Shown here piece after piece: positions 1 through 10,052 of a DNA stretch of 64,000 bases. Numbering within the stretch: position 1 is the stretch's first letter; every line of letters begins with the position of its first letter. A model generated the notes under the pieces. That model made no database searches, was not told where the DNA came from, and saw nothing but the letters and a program-made list of their open reading frames with translations. The stretch lies in the NCBI GenBank assembly GCA_037039685.1, contig JAWNGF010000012.1:1727328-1791327 (forward strand). The letters run 5' to 3'. The translations under genes and the position numbers were made by a program. Origin of the DNA: Ceratobasidium sp. AG-K. Taxonomy: Eukaryota; Basidiomycota; Agaricomycetes; Cantharellales; Ceratobasidiaceae.

Positions 1-52
1 CCCTCTCCATCATATTGGACAAGGGAATGGAAAGGACAAGGGCATCAAAGAT

Positions 53-1046
53 TGCCACCAGGCATGCTATGACAATGGACTATGTGCTGTGTCTCTGTGC
101 TGTGCATCCATGTCACACCCTGCTCAGAGAAGGGTGGTTTAAGACTAATGAGCGGCTCTTAGGCCTGAAAATCACTGAGAGGCTCCAAAAGCTGTTGGAT
201 AACCTCTTCAGGGCAAAGTAGAGTGGGTAAACCACAAGGCAAAGCATTCTTGGGGTTTCAAGATGATTTCCCTTATATGTTTTATAGCAAGCAAACAAAA
301 AAGAACTATCTACATGGGGAAAGCACAGCAAGCCCTCATAGAGCAGGATAAGAGCAGCAGAAGAATCAGGGTGTGTAGCACATGGAGATCTGAGCACAGC
401 AGCATGGGAAAAACAGAGAATGGAGGCAACATGCTGCTCAGCCATATGTGTAAACAACTAAGCCAGGGAAGTCACAAGGAGCAACAATCAAAACAAAGTA
501 TGCGGCAGAAGATAAGCACAACAAACAAGGAGAACAGCACACAAGGCACCAAAGCACAACACATAGTCAATGCTCAGGTGCATGGCTGGTGACAATCCTC
601 TTTCTGTGGTCTGGGTACTACGGTCCTTTTGTGTTGTGCCTATCCACCACCATGTAGTTTGTTTTGATGGTTGCTCCTTTGTTGTGACTTCCCTTGCTGA
701 AGGAATTGGATATGTGGCTCATAGTCCTGTCATCTCTGTACTCTGACATTTTCATGTTGCCACACTTAGATCTCCATGTGCTAAACACACTCCTTGCCCT
801 GACTTTCCTATCTTGCTCCTGTTGGACTAGTTGTGCTTTCCCCATGTAGATAGCGCTCTTTTTTTGCTTGCTATAAAAGATGCAAGGGAAATTGTCTTCA
901 AACCCCTAGAAAGATCTACCATGTTGTTTACAGACTCTTCTTTCCCCTGAGGAGGTTATCTAATGTCTTCAGAGCCTTGCAGGGATCTTCAGGCCTAAGA
1001 GCTGCTTATTAGTCTCAAACAGTCCTTTTTGGACTGGGTTGTGACA
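53..1046 (-). repeat. Solo LTR, family A, interrupted by a second family-A LTR
   Basis: Read on the minus strand this is a TG...CA unit of about 505 bp. It matches the other family-A copies (111-594, 11042-11528, 27316-27803) in the segments around the internal TATA-like box and the terminal motif. The plus-strand ends are TGCCACCA and TTGTGACA. The flanks AAGAT and AGGAT agree at 4 of 5 bases, consistent with an old 5-bp target duplication. It is split between 110 and 595 by the nested copy. No internal element region remains, so it is a recombination product. Confidence 0.6.
111..594 (+). repeat. Solo LTR, family A, nested copy
   Basis: This 484-bp unit begins TGTCACACCC and ends GGTGACA. 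It contains a promoter-like ATGTTTTATAGC segment near its middle. The flanks ATCCA and ATCCT are a 4-of-5 target duplication. It lies inside the older family-A LTR, so it inserted later. Longer reading frames over it are low-quality and I do not treat them as genes. Confidence 0.65.
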
Positions 1047-1262
1047 AGGATGACAACCTATCAATATGATCATTTGGCTCCAATGAGGAAATCACAGATC
1101 CCAATCCCACTCTACACCCCCACCAACCATCATTACCAGCCCAAGGTGCTCTCCAGCAGCACAAGAGAAGCATGAAGCCATGGCAATGACAACAGAGGCT
1201 CAAGGGTGCACTTTATCTGCTCTTTTGAGCAGTCTGATCCAAGGATTAATTAAGCCAGACCC

Positions 1263-2540
1263 CTGCTGGTCCCCCCCAAGCCCATGATCCCAAGCCCTGA
1301 GAAGTAAGATGGCCACTGAGCTGGAACATCTTTGAAGCTGGATTCATCCCCCACTGGTTGGATCCTGCTGCCAAACAGCTTGCAGAGCACAAGAGTCACT
1401 CTCTAACTCCAACTCACTGTGCCAATGAGTACTCCACCCAATTCCACATCATTATGAGCAATCAAGAGCAGCAGGACAATGTGCTGAAGGCTGCATTCCA
1501 ACACAGGCACAAACCAGATGTCCTCCAGAAGCTTATTGAGTTGATCATTGCTTAAAACATCATACCCCTTGATCAGCTCATTTCCACTGCTTGCCCAATT
1601 GGTAATACACTTTTTGATGCTCACTGCCCCTCAGGAATACCCCTACTGTGCCCACACCAGCTCAGGGAAAAAGTCCTATAGCTTCTTACCTGTGAAATCA
1701 AGGACATATATTGCACTGCTGGGCAATGCATCAAATCTGGTGGTAATCACAAGTGTGAAGATTGTAAAACCAGATGTCATGTGGAATTCTTTACTAAGGA
1801 GTTAAGACAGGGAGGAACAACTGAGGACCCTGTGGAAATCTCCCAGGAAGCAGAAAAGTCTAGGGCGCTGCTGTAGTGTGTCTGCACATGCCAATAATCC
1901 CCCTTTGTCTTCAGAACCCCTGTACTGTGCTGCTCTTCACAAAAATACAGCCCCAAATTTTCCTATTTACATGGAGGGAGTCACAGGCTCCTATCCTGCT
2001 GTACTTGACTTTGATTCCTCTGCCAATCTCATTGACTCCCAATTTGTCCAATGCCACCCCTGACCCTCATTGCACTCTCAGCAGCATGCCAGGTCGTCAG
2101 AATCAATAGCAAAGAAGTAAGGGACTCCATCAGATTCACATGCCACTTCAAATTCAGCACTTGATCCCATTTGTTCACTAAACCTTCCATCTTCTGCTGC
2201 TTGGTGACAGGTAAATGATTCCTGGCATGCTGTGGATATCAGAAGCAAATCCTGACATCATCCAGTCTATTTGGAAAGTTTTTCCAGGCAAATCTGTGGA
2301 AGCCAGGCTGACAGAAGTATCTGCTCTTCTCACAATGGTTCCCCAATGTTTTGTGAGTTCCTGAGCATTCTGGTAATGTGCTATCTGCCAAACAACCAGC
2401 CCACCAACCCTGTGACTCTGCAATGAGCCTGGAACATCCCAAAGACAACCCCCTAAGGTCCTATAGTGGCCAAGCAAAGTCCTGCAGCACATGATTGAAA
2501 TCATGGCTTTTACCACTACACACAGCCTGATGGACAAATG
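1263..2540 (+). pseudogene. Relic gag-protease of an LTR retrotransposon
   Basis: Short consecutive frames carry retroelement-like sequence. About 1358-1555 encodes a gag-type segment that includes EYSTQFHIIMSNQEQQ. About 1930-2065 encodes a retropepsin-like stretch reading YPAVLDFDSSANLIDSQFVQ, where the usual D-S-G-A has become D-S-S-A. It continues past several stops with a conserved-looking AACQVV segment. No RT or integrase follows. Base composition is CpG-poor, as in other old repeats here. I infer a truncated Ty3/gypsy-type element; the exact clade is not resolvable by eye. Confidence 0.5.
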
Positions 2541-2548
2541 GCAAGGTT

Positions 2549-3300
2549 TTGAGAATCGGTCACTTAATAGATCATGTACTTATGACCTGTAGCTACCATA
2601 CTGGACCTTTTGATTGGGATCTCAACTTAGCTAAATACATGGAGGAATTGCTTCAGCTTGCCATGGCTGATGTGAAAAGCAGTGAATTTAATTACCAACA
2701 GGCCGCTGACCAACAAGGGGTGCCCAAAGGGACCCTGTGTGGATGGCTCCATGGCTGACAGGAACACCATAAAGCTCACAAGCATGAGCAAGCACTCTCA
2801 CTGCATGCAGAGCATGAGATTGTGCTTTGGTGCCAACAAATGGAATGACAGTACTTGCCAGTCTGTTTGTCACATGTACTCAGACATGCCAAGGTGATCT
2901 GGAATAACAAAATTGGAACAGAAGGACAACTCTTAGGCACACATTGTTACAAGCGGTTCATGGAACACCACCCCAAGCTCCAGCTGACAACAAGCAAACA
3001 TATTGACAAGAGGCATGTGATGGCAAAGAATCCGGTGTATATCATGGAGTTCTATGTTCTGGTACATTGTCACAATTGAACACATTAATACAAGTAATTT
3101 ACAGGTAATTGCAGCTCTGAAATATTTGCCATAAACTTTGGATTCCACCCCCAAACAAATTTAACACAGATGAAAAAGGATGCTGTATTGGCAAGCTTGG
3201 GAGTGACAAAGTTGTGATTGTGAGACAAAGCCCTGAGTGAAGGGATGGATATGCTGGTGGAGCCAAAGAAAGTGTGAATACATAACTATGTCTTCTGATG
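2549..3300 (+). pseudogene. pogo/Fot1-like transposase relic, N-terminal half
   Basis: About 2665-2757 encodes a Psq-type helix-turn-helix (AMADVKSSEFNYQQAADQQG), followed in shifted frames by a CENP-B/Tc5-type DNA-binding segment (LPVCLSHVLRHAKVIWNNK, then CYKRFMEHHPKLQLTTSKHI). This is the domain order of pogo-superfamily DDE_1 transposases. Several stops and shifts break it. The gene is interrupted at the TGATG target site by element 1; the catalytic half resumes at 10519. TIRs were not identified. Confidence 0.7.
3296..3300 (+). repeat. Target-site duplication of element 1, left copy
   Basis: TGATG directly precedes the 5' LTR and is repeated exactly after the 3' LTR at 10519-10523, as expected of a 5-bp Ty3/gypsy integration duplication. 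Confidence 0.9.
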
Positions 3301-3754
3301 TGTCGTGAGCTAGCTCACTCCATCGGACTCGCCCGTTGTCTCGCCCGCCTTTCCCCTCTGTATGTTACGTTCCCGTTTCTGTTTGCCGCGTTGCCGCCTT
3401 CTTGTGGTTTTTCTGTTACATTAGGTAACGCGGCTGTGCTTTGTACGAGTCATGTCTGTTCATACAGCATGACTCACATGGACACTCCTGACTGGCTGTT
3501 ATGTATGACTCGTGTGGCTGCGCCTTGTATGACTCGGCCTCTTTCTGACTATATATAGAAGACCAACAAGCCTGGCAACCCCAGCTTGTTTTGTCTTGTC
3601 AAAACATCCCTTTGAGTGACACTCAGAACCACCCCTACCCTCAAGAGCCTACAGACACTTAAGTGTGTTGCGGTTCAAGAGGTCACTTAGGTCTTAGTGC
3701 CGTCCACTCTCCATCGCGGCTTGTCTCATAGCCACCAAGAAGAAGCTTGCGACA
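3301..3754 (+). repeat. 5' LTR of element 1
   Basis: Begins TGTCGTGAGC and ends TTGCGACA, with inverted terminal bases TGTCG/CGACA. It carries a TATA box at 3550-3557 and is the promoter-bearing copy. It differs from the 3' LTR at five positions by eye. Confidence 0.93.
3550..3594 (+). promoter_or_regulatory. Element 1 core promoter and self-primer
   Basis: TATATATA starts at 3550. Exactly 33 nt later, at 3583-3594, lies AGCTTGTTTTGT, the exact reverse complement of the primer-binding site at 3757-3768. If transcription starts at A3583, the RNA 5' end can fold back and prime reverse transcription, as established for Tf1. The start site is inferred. Confidence 0.75.
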
Positions 3755-3756
3755 TT

Positions 3757-3768
3757 ACAAAACAAGCT
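3757..3768 (+). other. Primer-binding site of element 1, self-priming type
   Basis: ACAAAACAAGCT lies two bases past the LTR end and pairs perfectly with 3583-3594. It does not begin with the TGG typical of tRNA-primed elements. The gag ATG follows nine bases later. Confidence 0.8.
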
Positions 3769-3776
3769 TAACAAAC

Positions 3777-5777
3777 ATGTCTGTCCAAGAAGATGGAGGG
3801 TCACGTCCTTCATCCACCATATCAACAAGAAGAGGACCCAGTCGGGCAGCAAGGCCCACAGGATCACTAAACGAACAAGATATTGCACAAACTCAAGCGG
3901 GAGGTCCTGCCCGATCACGCCCCCAAAGTCAAGCATCAATGCCGGGAGCTTTCGGCATGTCTGACATGACAACAGTACAGGAGGAAGAACCCACTATCAC
4001 AAATAGAGAACCAGGAGATCTCACGAATGATCCCACTCCAGCTGTGCTTTGTATTCCAACCGCAACTCCAGGACCATCACGTCCCCTGTGGCCGTTAGGA
4101 ACTAGAAGACAGTTCTTTTCTCCCCAACCCGAAGCTCATGGGGGCATATCGCTTGTTCCCATTAGACCTCCTCCCACACCACACGTTCCAAATGTCCCTA
4201 CAGTTCCTCAAATTGAAGGAACCATCACCATCACAGGACCAATTCCATTGGCTTCCCAACCAGTCACACCGGCGATTCCAGCACCCCCATACGTCCCACA
4301 GGGTTACTCCGGGCAATCAGCCCCGGTACAACAAAACACCGGTGATCCAGGAAGCTCGAATTCAAGTTCCAGTTCTAGCGGCAGGACTGTAATCCGCAAC
4401 TTAGATGACCTAGACGACCTTCTAGAAGGAAGACACAACGCTACCCTTAGGATCATAGACGGAATGAGAGTCGCTATAGATCGAAGGCTTAGTGGCCTAG
4501 AACAGGCCACACAGGTTCTAGCAAACAACCAACAGATCTTTAACGACTCCATCAACACTCTACAAGGAACCTTGACAGACACCTTAAACGCGGCAAGAAA
4601 TGGCGAACATAATTCCTTCCTAGTTGGTCAAGACGTAACCCGCCTTCGAAATGAAGTTACCAACACCCAAGGACTAGTGAATAACGTGCGAGAAGAACTC
4701 AACACTACCAGGCAAGCCCAACTCGAATGGAATGAGGCAGTAACACAAGGACTAGAAACCTTACGACAGGAGGGAGCATCCTTCACTACCAAAATCACGG
4801 AAGTTCAGGAAACCATCAACAATATGCGAGAAGAAATGGACGAGGCATCCCTGCACGGGATCCCCTCTAGGCGATCTAACTCTCCACCACATCCAGATGC
4901 GGAATCCACCAGGATCGACGAATTAGAATTAAGAATCCAACGGCTGACCGAAAACCCAAACACGGGTAGTGGACCACGTCGTCCCAAGGTGACTCGTCCA
5001 GAAGCCTTCGACGGAAAGAAAGGGGAAGGCGCCGAAATGTTCATCACACAAATGGAAAGTTACTTTATGCGCCTGGGCGATCAATACACTTCCAATGAAG
5101 AAAGGATCCGCGAAGCCCTAGCAAATTTCAAATCTGAGAACAAAGCTGCTACTCACTGGGCACAAGTACTCCTACGTTCGCTTAACCAAAGGGAAAATAA
5201 CCAAAACCTCGCCTCATGGGAAAGTGTCAAGGCACACTTCATGGAACAATTTAGCGACCCCAACAAAAAAGCTAAAGCCGAATCAGATATCCGAAAATGC
5301 AAACAGAACAACTCTGTAGCAAACTATGCTTCGGAATTCCGGTATCTCCTGGTAGACGTGAACTGGGGACAAGAAGCTCTGATCAACCAATTCAAGGAAG
5401 GGTTAAAATCGGAAGTCAAGACCGAACTAGCCCGCTTCGAATTGACCCTGATCAATGAAGATGGGACAGAACGGGAACTTTCCCTTGACCGATGGATCTC
5501 AATCGCAATCTCTATTGACCAGAAATTGCAACAAATCAAGACCTTGACAGGAAAGAAGGCAGCCCAGCCAACCACTAGCGGACAATCCTCTACAAAGCGG
5601 CTACCTGATGAAGTATACAAAGCAAGGATAGCAACCAACCGCTGCTTGAAGTGCGGACAAGAAGGACACCGTTCATTCAAATGCCCGTCCAAGGAATGGA
5701 TAACAACGGAGCCTAGCGTTAAAGGAAGGGAAGCAACAATCGTAGAAGACTCGGGAAAAGAAGGGGTCTCCCTCTAA
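3777..5777 (+). CDS. Gag polyprotein, element 1
   Basis: A 666-aa structural polyprotein that would assemble the cytoplasmic virus-like particle. The first ATG after the primer-binding site gives MSVQEDGGSR. Residues 1-200 are Ser/Pro/Thr-rich and disordered. About 210-370 is a heptad-rich coiled coil with many Asn/Gln/Glu. About 400-600 is a retrotransposon gag (capsid-like) domain starting near RPKVTRPEAFDGKKGEGAEM. A zinc knuckle CLKCGQEGHRSFKC (C-x2-C-x4-H-x4-C) lies near 622-635 and should bind the RNA genome. The stop overlaps the pol frame, which is open from 5723 in the -1 frame, so pol is probably expressed by frameshifting. No interruption is visible. Confidence 0.92.
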   Translation: MSVQEDGGSRPSSTISTRRGPSRAARPTGSLNEQDIAQTQAGGPARSRPQSQASMPGAFGMSDMTTVQEEEPTITNREPGDLTNDPTPAVLCIPTATPGPSRPLWPLGTRRQFFSPQPEAHGGISLVPIRPPPTPHVPNVPTVPQIEGTITITGPIPLASQPVTPAIPAPPYVPQGYSGQSAPVQQNTGDPGSSNSSSSSSGRTVIRNLDDLDDLLEGRHNATLRIIDGMRVAIDRRLSGLEQATQVLANNQQIFNDSINTLQGTLTDTLNAARNGEHNSFLVGQDVTRLRNEVTNTQGLVNNVREELNTTRQAQLEWNEAVTQGLETLRQEGASFTTKITEVQETINNMREEMDEASLHGIPSRRSNSPPHPDAESTRIDELELRIQRLTENPNTGSGPRRPKVTRPEAFDGKKGEGAEMFITQMESYFMRLGDQYTSNEERIREALANFKSENKAATHWAQVLLRSLNQRENNQNLASWESVKAHFMEQFSDPNKKAKAESDIRKCKQNNSVANYASEFRYLLVDVNWGQEALINQFKEGLKSEVKTELARFELTLINEDGTERELSLDRWISIAISIDQKLQQIKTLTGKKAAQPTTSGQSSTKRLPDEVYKARIATNRCLKCGQEGHRSFKCPSKEWITTEPSVKGREATIVEDSGKEGVSL

Positions 5778-5794
5778 CTGTGTGTGGAGAGACC
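5753..5794 (+). promoter_or_regulatory. Candidate -1 ribosomal frameshift signal between gag and pol
   Basis: GGGAAAA at 5753-5759 sits as G GGA AAA in the gag frame, a canonical X XXY YYZ slippery heptamer. After a 5-nt spacer, GGTCTC (5765-5770) can pair with GAGACC (5789-5794), giving a 6-bp stem with an 18-nt loop. The pol frame is exactly -1 relative to gag and overlaps it from 5723 to 5777. Function is inferred from layout; reinitiation at the pol ATG 5816 is the alternative. Confidence 0.6.
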
Positions 5795-8700
5795 AAGAAA
5801 CCGGCAACGGAAACAATGTACTTTAGAGCGACAAATGAATCTACTATTGTTTACGCGAACGTTGCTGGAATCACAGAACCTATCCCAACCCTCATCGATT
5901 CTGGAGCATCAAAGAACTTCCTGGACATTTCATGGGCTCGATCCAACAACATTCCACTCATGGAACTCCCCACTCCTAGAAGAGTAATTGGAATCCAAGG
6001 GAAAGAACTATCTCACCAAATACGTTTCAAAGCAAGGCTGGAACTAGAAGTAGAGGGAAGAACTTTCAAACAAGTCTTCTTCGCGATGCCTACTGGAGAA
6101 ACTAAACTTATCCTTGGACTGGAATGGTTAGAAGAATCGAACCCTGTCATCGATTGGAAAACGAAGCACATATCATGGCGGACAGAAGACATTCAAGCAA
6201 GGACGGCCTCAATAGACGACCTGCCCGAAGAATTCAAGGAATTTACCGACATCTTCAGCGAAGAAAAGTTCAAGAGAATCCCTGATCATCGCCCATACGA
6301 CTGCGCCATCAACTTCAAGGAAGGAGCTGAACTTCCGAAACCAGCCAGACCTATCCCACTCTCTCCGGCAGAGTCAATTGCACTGAGAGAATACTTGGAT
6401 GAAGAAATCGCAGCAGGGAAAATCCGACCAAGCAAATCACCCATTCCATCACCTTGCTTCTTTGTCAAAAAACCGATTGATCCCAAAAATCCAGGGGCAG
6501 TACGTCAACTACGACTCGTTCAAGATCTCAGAGGAGTAAACGCCATTACGAAGGACGACAGATTTCCAATGCCCCTGATGGAAGACCTCCTGGATAAAAT
6601 CAAGGACGCAAAAATTTTCTCCAAAATCGATTTGCGCATGGGGTTCAACAATATCAGAATCAGGGAAGGAGATGAATGGAAGACAGCCTTCAGAACAAAG
6701 GAAGGACTGTTCGAATACGTTGTCATGCCGTTTGGACTAAAAAACGCGCCCGCCATATTCCAAAGATATATGAACCACATCTTCCATGACCTCATCGACG
6801 TATGTGTCATAGTGTATATCGACGACATCCTAGTCTTCTCTAAGGACAGAAGTCAACATACCGTGGATGTCAAGAAGGTGCTAAAAATCTTGCTGGAAGA
6901 AAATCTATTCGCAAAGCTCCCAAAATGCGAATTCCTTGTCACAAAATTGACATATACTGGACTTGGAATCAGCAATTCAGGCATCTCAATGGAGGAAGAA
7001 AAAGTCAAGGCAATAAAGGAATGGAAGGAACCAAGAACGGTCAAACAAGTTCAGGCGTTCCTAGGATTCGCAAATTTCTACAGAAGATTTGTGCCGAATT
7101 TCAGCCGTCTAGCAAAACCCCTGACAACCTTAACAAGAAAGGAGAACAAATGGGAATGGGGAAACGATCAACAGGAAGCTTTTGAGGCTCTAAAAACAGA
7201 AATCAGCAAAGAACCTACTCTACGCCATCCAAACCCTGACAAACCATTTTTTCTGGAAACAGATGCAAGTGGAGTAGCAATGGGAGCAATCTTGTTGCAA
7301 AGACAAGACAATGGCTACTTACACCCTATCGCTTTTCTCTCAAAGTCTTTCAACGAGGCCCAACTCAACTACGACGTACACGATAAAGAACTTATGGCTA
7401 TCATAGAATCTTTAACTCATTGGAGGCTATACCTTGAAGGAACAAAGGACCCTATCACCATCTACACCGATCATAGGAACCTTCAATTCTGGAAGGAAGC
7501 AAGAACATTCAACCGTCGACACGCAAGATGGCACCAATTGCTTGCTTCCTATAACTTTGACATCATATATCGCCCTGGAATCCTGTCATCAAAACCGGAC
7601 CTGTTGTCAAGACGATCAGACCATGAGGATATCCCGACGCCCGAACAAGTTATGATATCTGCCGAAAATTTCAAAGGATTTGTGGGACAAATAGACACAA
7701 ACATCATAGAGATTATCAAGGAGGCTCAGGAAACGGATGAAGGACTGGCACAAATCAAAGAAATCTGCAGATCAAGGGAAACGTTACCTAAAACCTTACA
7801 ACACAGCGCAAAGGATTATGATTTCAAGGAGGGACTATTATGGTTCAAGGGAAGGATCTACGTCCCAGAAGATAAGGAATCCAGGCTGGCCATCATGCGA
7901 ATTCATCACGACTCAAAAATTGCAGGACATCAAGGACAGGCTAGAACTCTGGAACTAATATCAAGAAGATACTTCTGGCCAGGAATGAAGCAAAGCATAA
8001 ACAGATACGTCGAATCTTGCGAGACCTGCCAGCGGACAAAGGGATCGAAGTCAATAATCCCAATCAAGCCCCTGGAAATTCCAAAGGGACCGTGGGAAGA
8101 CATAGCGTTCGATTTCGTGGTAAAGTTACCAAAATCCAGAGGGTCAGATAGCATCTTAGTAGTGGTGGACCGATTCTCAAGAATGGCACACTTCATACCC
8201 TGCAAAGAATCTCACACAGCAAGCGACCTTGCGAATCTTTTCGTCACAAATGTTTGGAAACTGCACGGGTTTCCAAAAAGCACGATCTCAGACCGAGGAA
8301 CTACTTTCAATTCCAAACTTATGAAAGCCATTTACGAGAAGATTGGAACTAGCCCGGGTTTCAGTATGGCCTACCACCCCCAAACAGATGGAATAACGGA
8401 GAGAATCAATCAATGGATGGAAGGCTGGCTACGATCGTTCGTCAACTACCGACAGGATGATTGGGCGGACTTGTTACCAATTGCGGAGTTCAGCTATAAT
8501 CTACAAAAACACCGCGTAACAGGTAGTTCCCCTTTCGAAATTGTCTACGGGAGGGAACCACTATGGAACATCTCAGCAGAAGAATCAGCGGTTCCAGAAG
8601 CAAACAACATCACAGGAAAATGGCGTAAAATCCACGACAAAGCAATTGCATCTATGGAAACACAAAGGCTCCCAGAAGAAGAACCAAGAAACGCATACAA

Positions 8701-9694
8701 GGAAGGAGACCTAGTATGGCTGTTTGGAAGGAACATTCAAACAAAGAGACCCTCAAAAAAGCTGGAAAACAAGAAACACGGGCCGTTTGTTGTGAAACGA
8801 AAAATAGGGTCACACGCTTATGAACTCACTTTACTGACTACAATGAGGGTCCACCCTGTTTTCCACGTCGACTTGCTCAGCCCTTACAAAGAAGACACAG
8901 AGTTCGGCCGAAACCAACCCCGACCACCGCCGATCATAACAGAAGAAGGAGAAGAAGAATATGAAGTAGAGAAGATACTAGACTGGAAGGAAACAAAGGA
9001 CGGTCTTTTCTACAGGGTCAGATGGAAGGGTTACGGAAGTGAAGAGGACACAGAACAAAGGGCGGAAGACTTCGGCCACCTTTCAAAGATAATCAAAGAC
9101 CTTCTACGCCGACACCCCGAAGCTCCCACGCCATCTAACTACGTCCCAGGAAAGATAAAAGGCAGAGGGGGCGCAATTGATAGTGACATCTGCAAAACTT
9201 GCAACTACTCCAGAACACACTCTCAACTCTACTCCCTAAATCTTTTTTGCTTTCCACCATGCCTGCCGTCTCCCGTACCACCATCACCAACAACCTCACC
9301 CGCGTCCTCGAAGGACCTGCCTTCGCCACGGCAAGGATCCTCGACTCCGGGGCTGCCCTCTATGTCTTCAAAAGGTCGCAACAAGGCTCTGGAAGAATGC
9401 ACTTCAGGGCCTCGGACGATATCCTCCACTCAGACCTGGGGGAATTCCAGTGGGTTGGGAAAAAATGGCCGATGCGCATGCAGCTCCTACGAAAGGATAT
9501 ATTCGTCTGTTGAGGGTGCGCCGCTTTCCAAGTCTCGGAGGTTGTCCTCCTCTCCACCCACATGCTCGGAGTGGTCGAATGGGGACAAGAAGGAGCGTAC
9601 TCAAGCAAATGGGTACCAGGGTACAACGGAAGGCAGCCAACGCTTCGACCAAGATGGAATGATGCCTGGGACGCCAACTACAAGCAGGACCTGA
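5780..9694 (+). CDS. Pol polyprotein of element 1: PR-RT-RNaseH-IN-chromodomain
   Basis: Replication and integration polyprotein. Counted from the listed start: protease LIDSGAS near 38-44; RT with the catalytic YIDD at 346-349; RNase H with FFLETDASGVAMGAILL near 490; integrase zinc motif (HHDSKIAGHQG then CETCQR) near 708-750; integrase core with aspartates in VVVDRFSRMAH and ISDRGTTF and the glutamate in ERINQWMEG; and a chromodomain near 1053-1110 (EEYEVEKILDW, RVRWKGYG), the Tf1/chromovirus targeting module. The first in-frame ATG is 5816, but the frame is open back to 5723, supporting -1 frameshifting from gag. The last ~190 residues after the chromodomain look like read-through of the third-ORF region in another frame and are probably not conserved protein. 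Confidence 0.93.
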   Translation: MCGETKKPATETMYFRATNESTIVYANVAGITEPIPTLIDSGASKNFLDISWARSNNIPLMELPTPRRVIGIQGKELSHQIRFKARLELEVEGRTFKQVFFAMPTGETKLILGLEWLEESNPVIDWKTKHISWRTEDIQARTASIDDLPEEFKEFTDIFSEEKFKRIPDHRPYDCAINFKEGAELPKPARPIPLSPAESIALREYLDEEIAAGKIRPSKSPIPSPCFFVKKPIDPKNPGAVRQLRLVQDLRGVNAITKDDRFPMPLMEDLLDKIKDAKIFSKIDLRMGFNNIRIREGDEWKTAFRTKEGLFEYVVMPFGLKNAPAIFQRYMNHIFHDLIDVCVIVYIDDILVFSKDRSQHTVDVKKVLKILLEENLFAKLPKCEFLVTKLTYTGLGISNSGISMEEEKVKAIKEWKEPRTVKQVQAFLGFANFYRRFVPNFSRLAKPLTTLTRKENKWEWGNDQQEAFEALKTEISKEPTLRHPNPDKPFFLETDASGVAMGAILLQRQDNGYLHPIAFLSKSFNEAQLNYDVHDKELMAIIESLTHWRLYLEGTKDPITIYTDHRNLQFWKEARTFNRRHARWHQLLASYNFDIIYRPGILSSKPDLLSRRSDHEDIPTPEQVMISAENFKGFVGQIDTNIIEIIKEAQETDEGLAQIKEICRSRETLPKTLQHSAKDYDFKEGLLWFKGRIYVPEDKESRLAIMRIHHDSKIAGHQGQARTLELISRRYFWPGMKQSINRYVESCETCQRTKGSKSIIPIKPLEIPKGPWEDIAFDFVVKLPKSRGSDSILVVVDRFSRMAHFIPCKESHTASDLANLFVTNVWKLHGFPKSTISDRGTTFNSKLMKAIYEKIGTSPGFSMAYHPQTDGITERINQWMEGWLRSFVNYRQDDWADLLPIAEFSYNLQKHRVTGSSPFEIVYGREPLWNISAEESAVPEANNITGKWRKIHDKAIASMETQRLPEEEPRNAYKEGDLVWLFGRNIQTKRPSKKLENKKHGPFVVKRKIGSHAYELTLLTTMRVHPVFHVDLLSPYKEDTEFGRNQPRPPPIITEEGEEEYEVEKILDWKETKDGLFYRVRWKGYGSEEDTEQRAEDFGHLSKIIKDLLRRHPEAPTPSNYVPGKIKGRGGAIDSDICKTCNYSRTHSQLYSLNLFCFPPCLPSPVPPSPTTSPASSKDLPSPRQGSSTPGLPSMSSKGRNKALEECTSGPRTISSTQTWGNSSGLGKNGRCACSSYERIYSSVEGAPLSKSRRLSSSPPTCSEWSNGDKKERTQANGYQGTTEGSQRFDQDGMMPGTPTTSRT

Positions 9695-10023
9695 GCGACT
9701 GGAGGATGGAGAGGGGCAGGTACCAGAAAGAGAAGATTGAATGGGAACCCTACTGGTGGAGGAAGGAGGAGACTGACGTGTTGGCATGGAAGGAGGTAGA
9801 GCCCGATGTGCGACAGTGGGACGGGGAGTTTGTGGAGGCTCGAAAGAGGGTTTTGGACTGGAGCAAGGCGGACTGGACGAAGGAGGAGACTTGGGAAGAA
9901 TGGGAAAAATTCTCGGACGAACCGGGAAATACCGTCTTCAATCCCATCGACTTGACCGTGGAGGACGAAGAGGGGTTGGAGGAATATATGCTGAAGAAGG
10001 AAAAGGACTGTGCGGTGCAGTAG
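9259..10023 (+). pseudogene. Third ORF of element 1, one in-frame stop
   Basis: After the chromodomain a different frame is open from ATG 9259 (MPAVSRTTITNNLTRVLEGP) to TAG 10021-10023, broken by one TGA at 9511-9513. About 255 codons. The C-terminal half is Trp- and Glu/Lys-rich (for example EWEPYWWRKEETD and WEEWEKFSD) with an acidic tail. I recognise no domain. The position between pol and the polypurine tract is where env-like or accessory genes lie. Element 3 also has over 1 kb after its chromodomain, while element 2 has none. The stop could be a recent mutation or a sequencing error. Confidence 0.55.
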
Positions 10024-10052
10024 GTCCGTTCAGGTCCCCCAAACGGACTCTT

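Noticed and set aside
3755..3772. tRNA-type primer-binding site in element 1
   Set aside because: The sequence after the LTR does not start TGG, and a perfect 12-nt match inside the LTR explains it better.
9562..10023. Separate 153-aa gene at the end of element 1
   Set aside because: The same frame is open upstream except for one TGA, so it is the C-terminal part of the third ORF rather than an independent gene.
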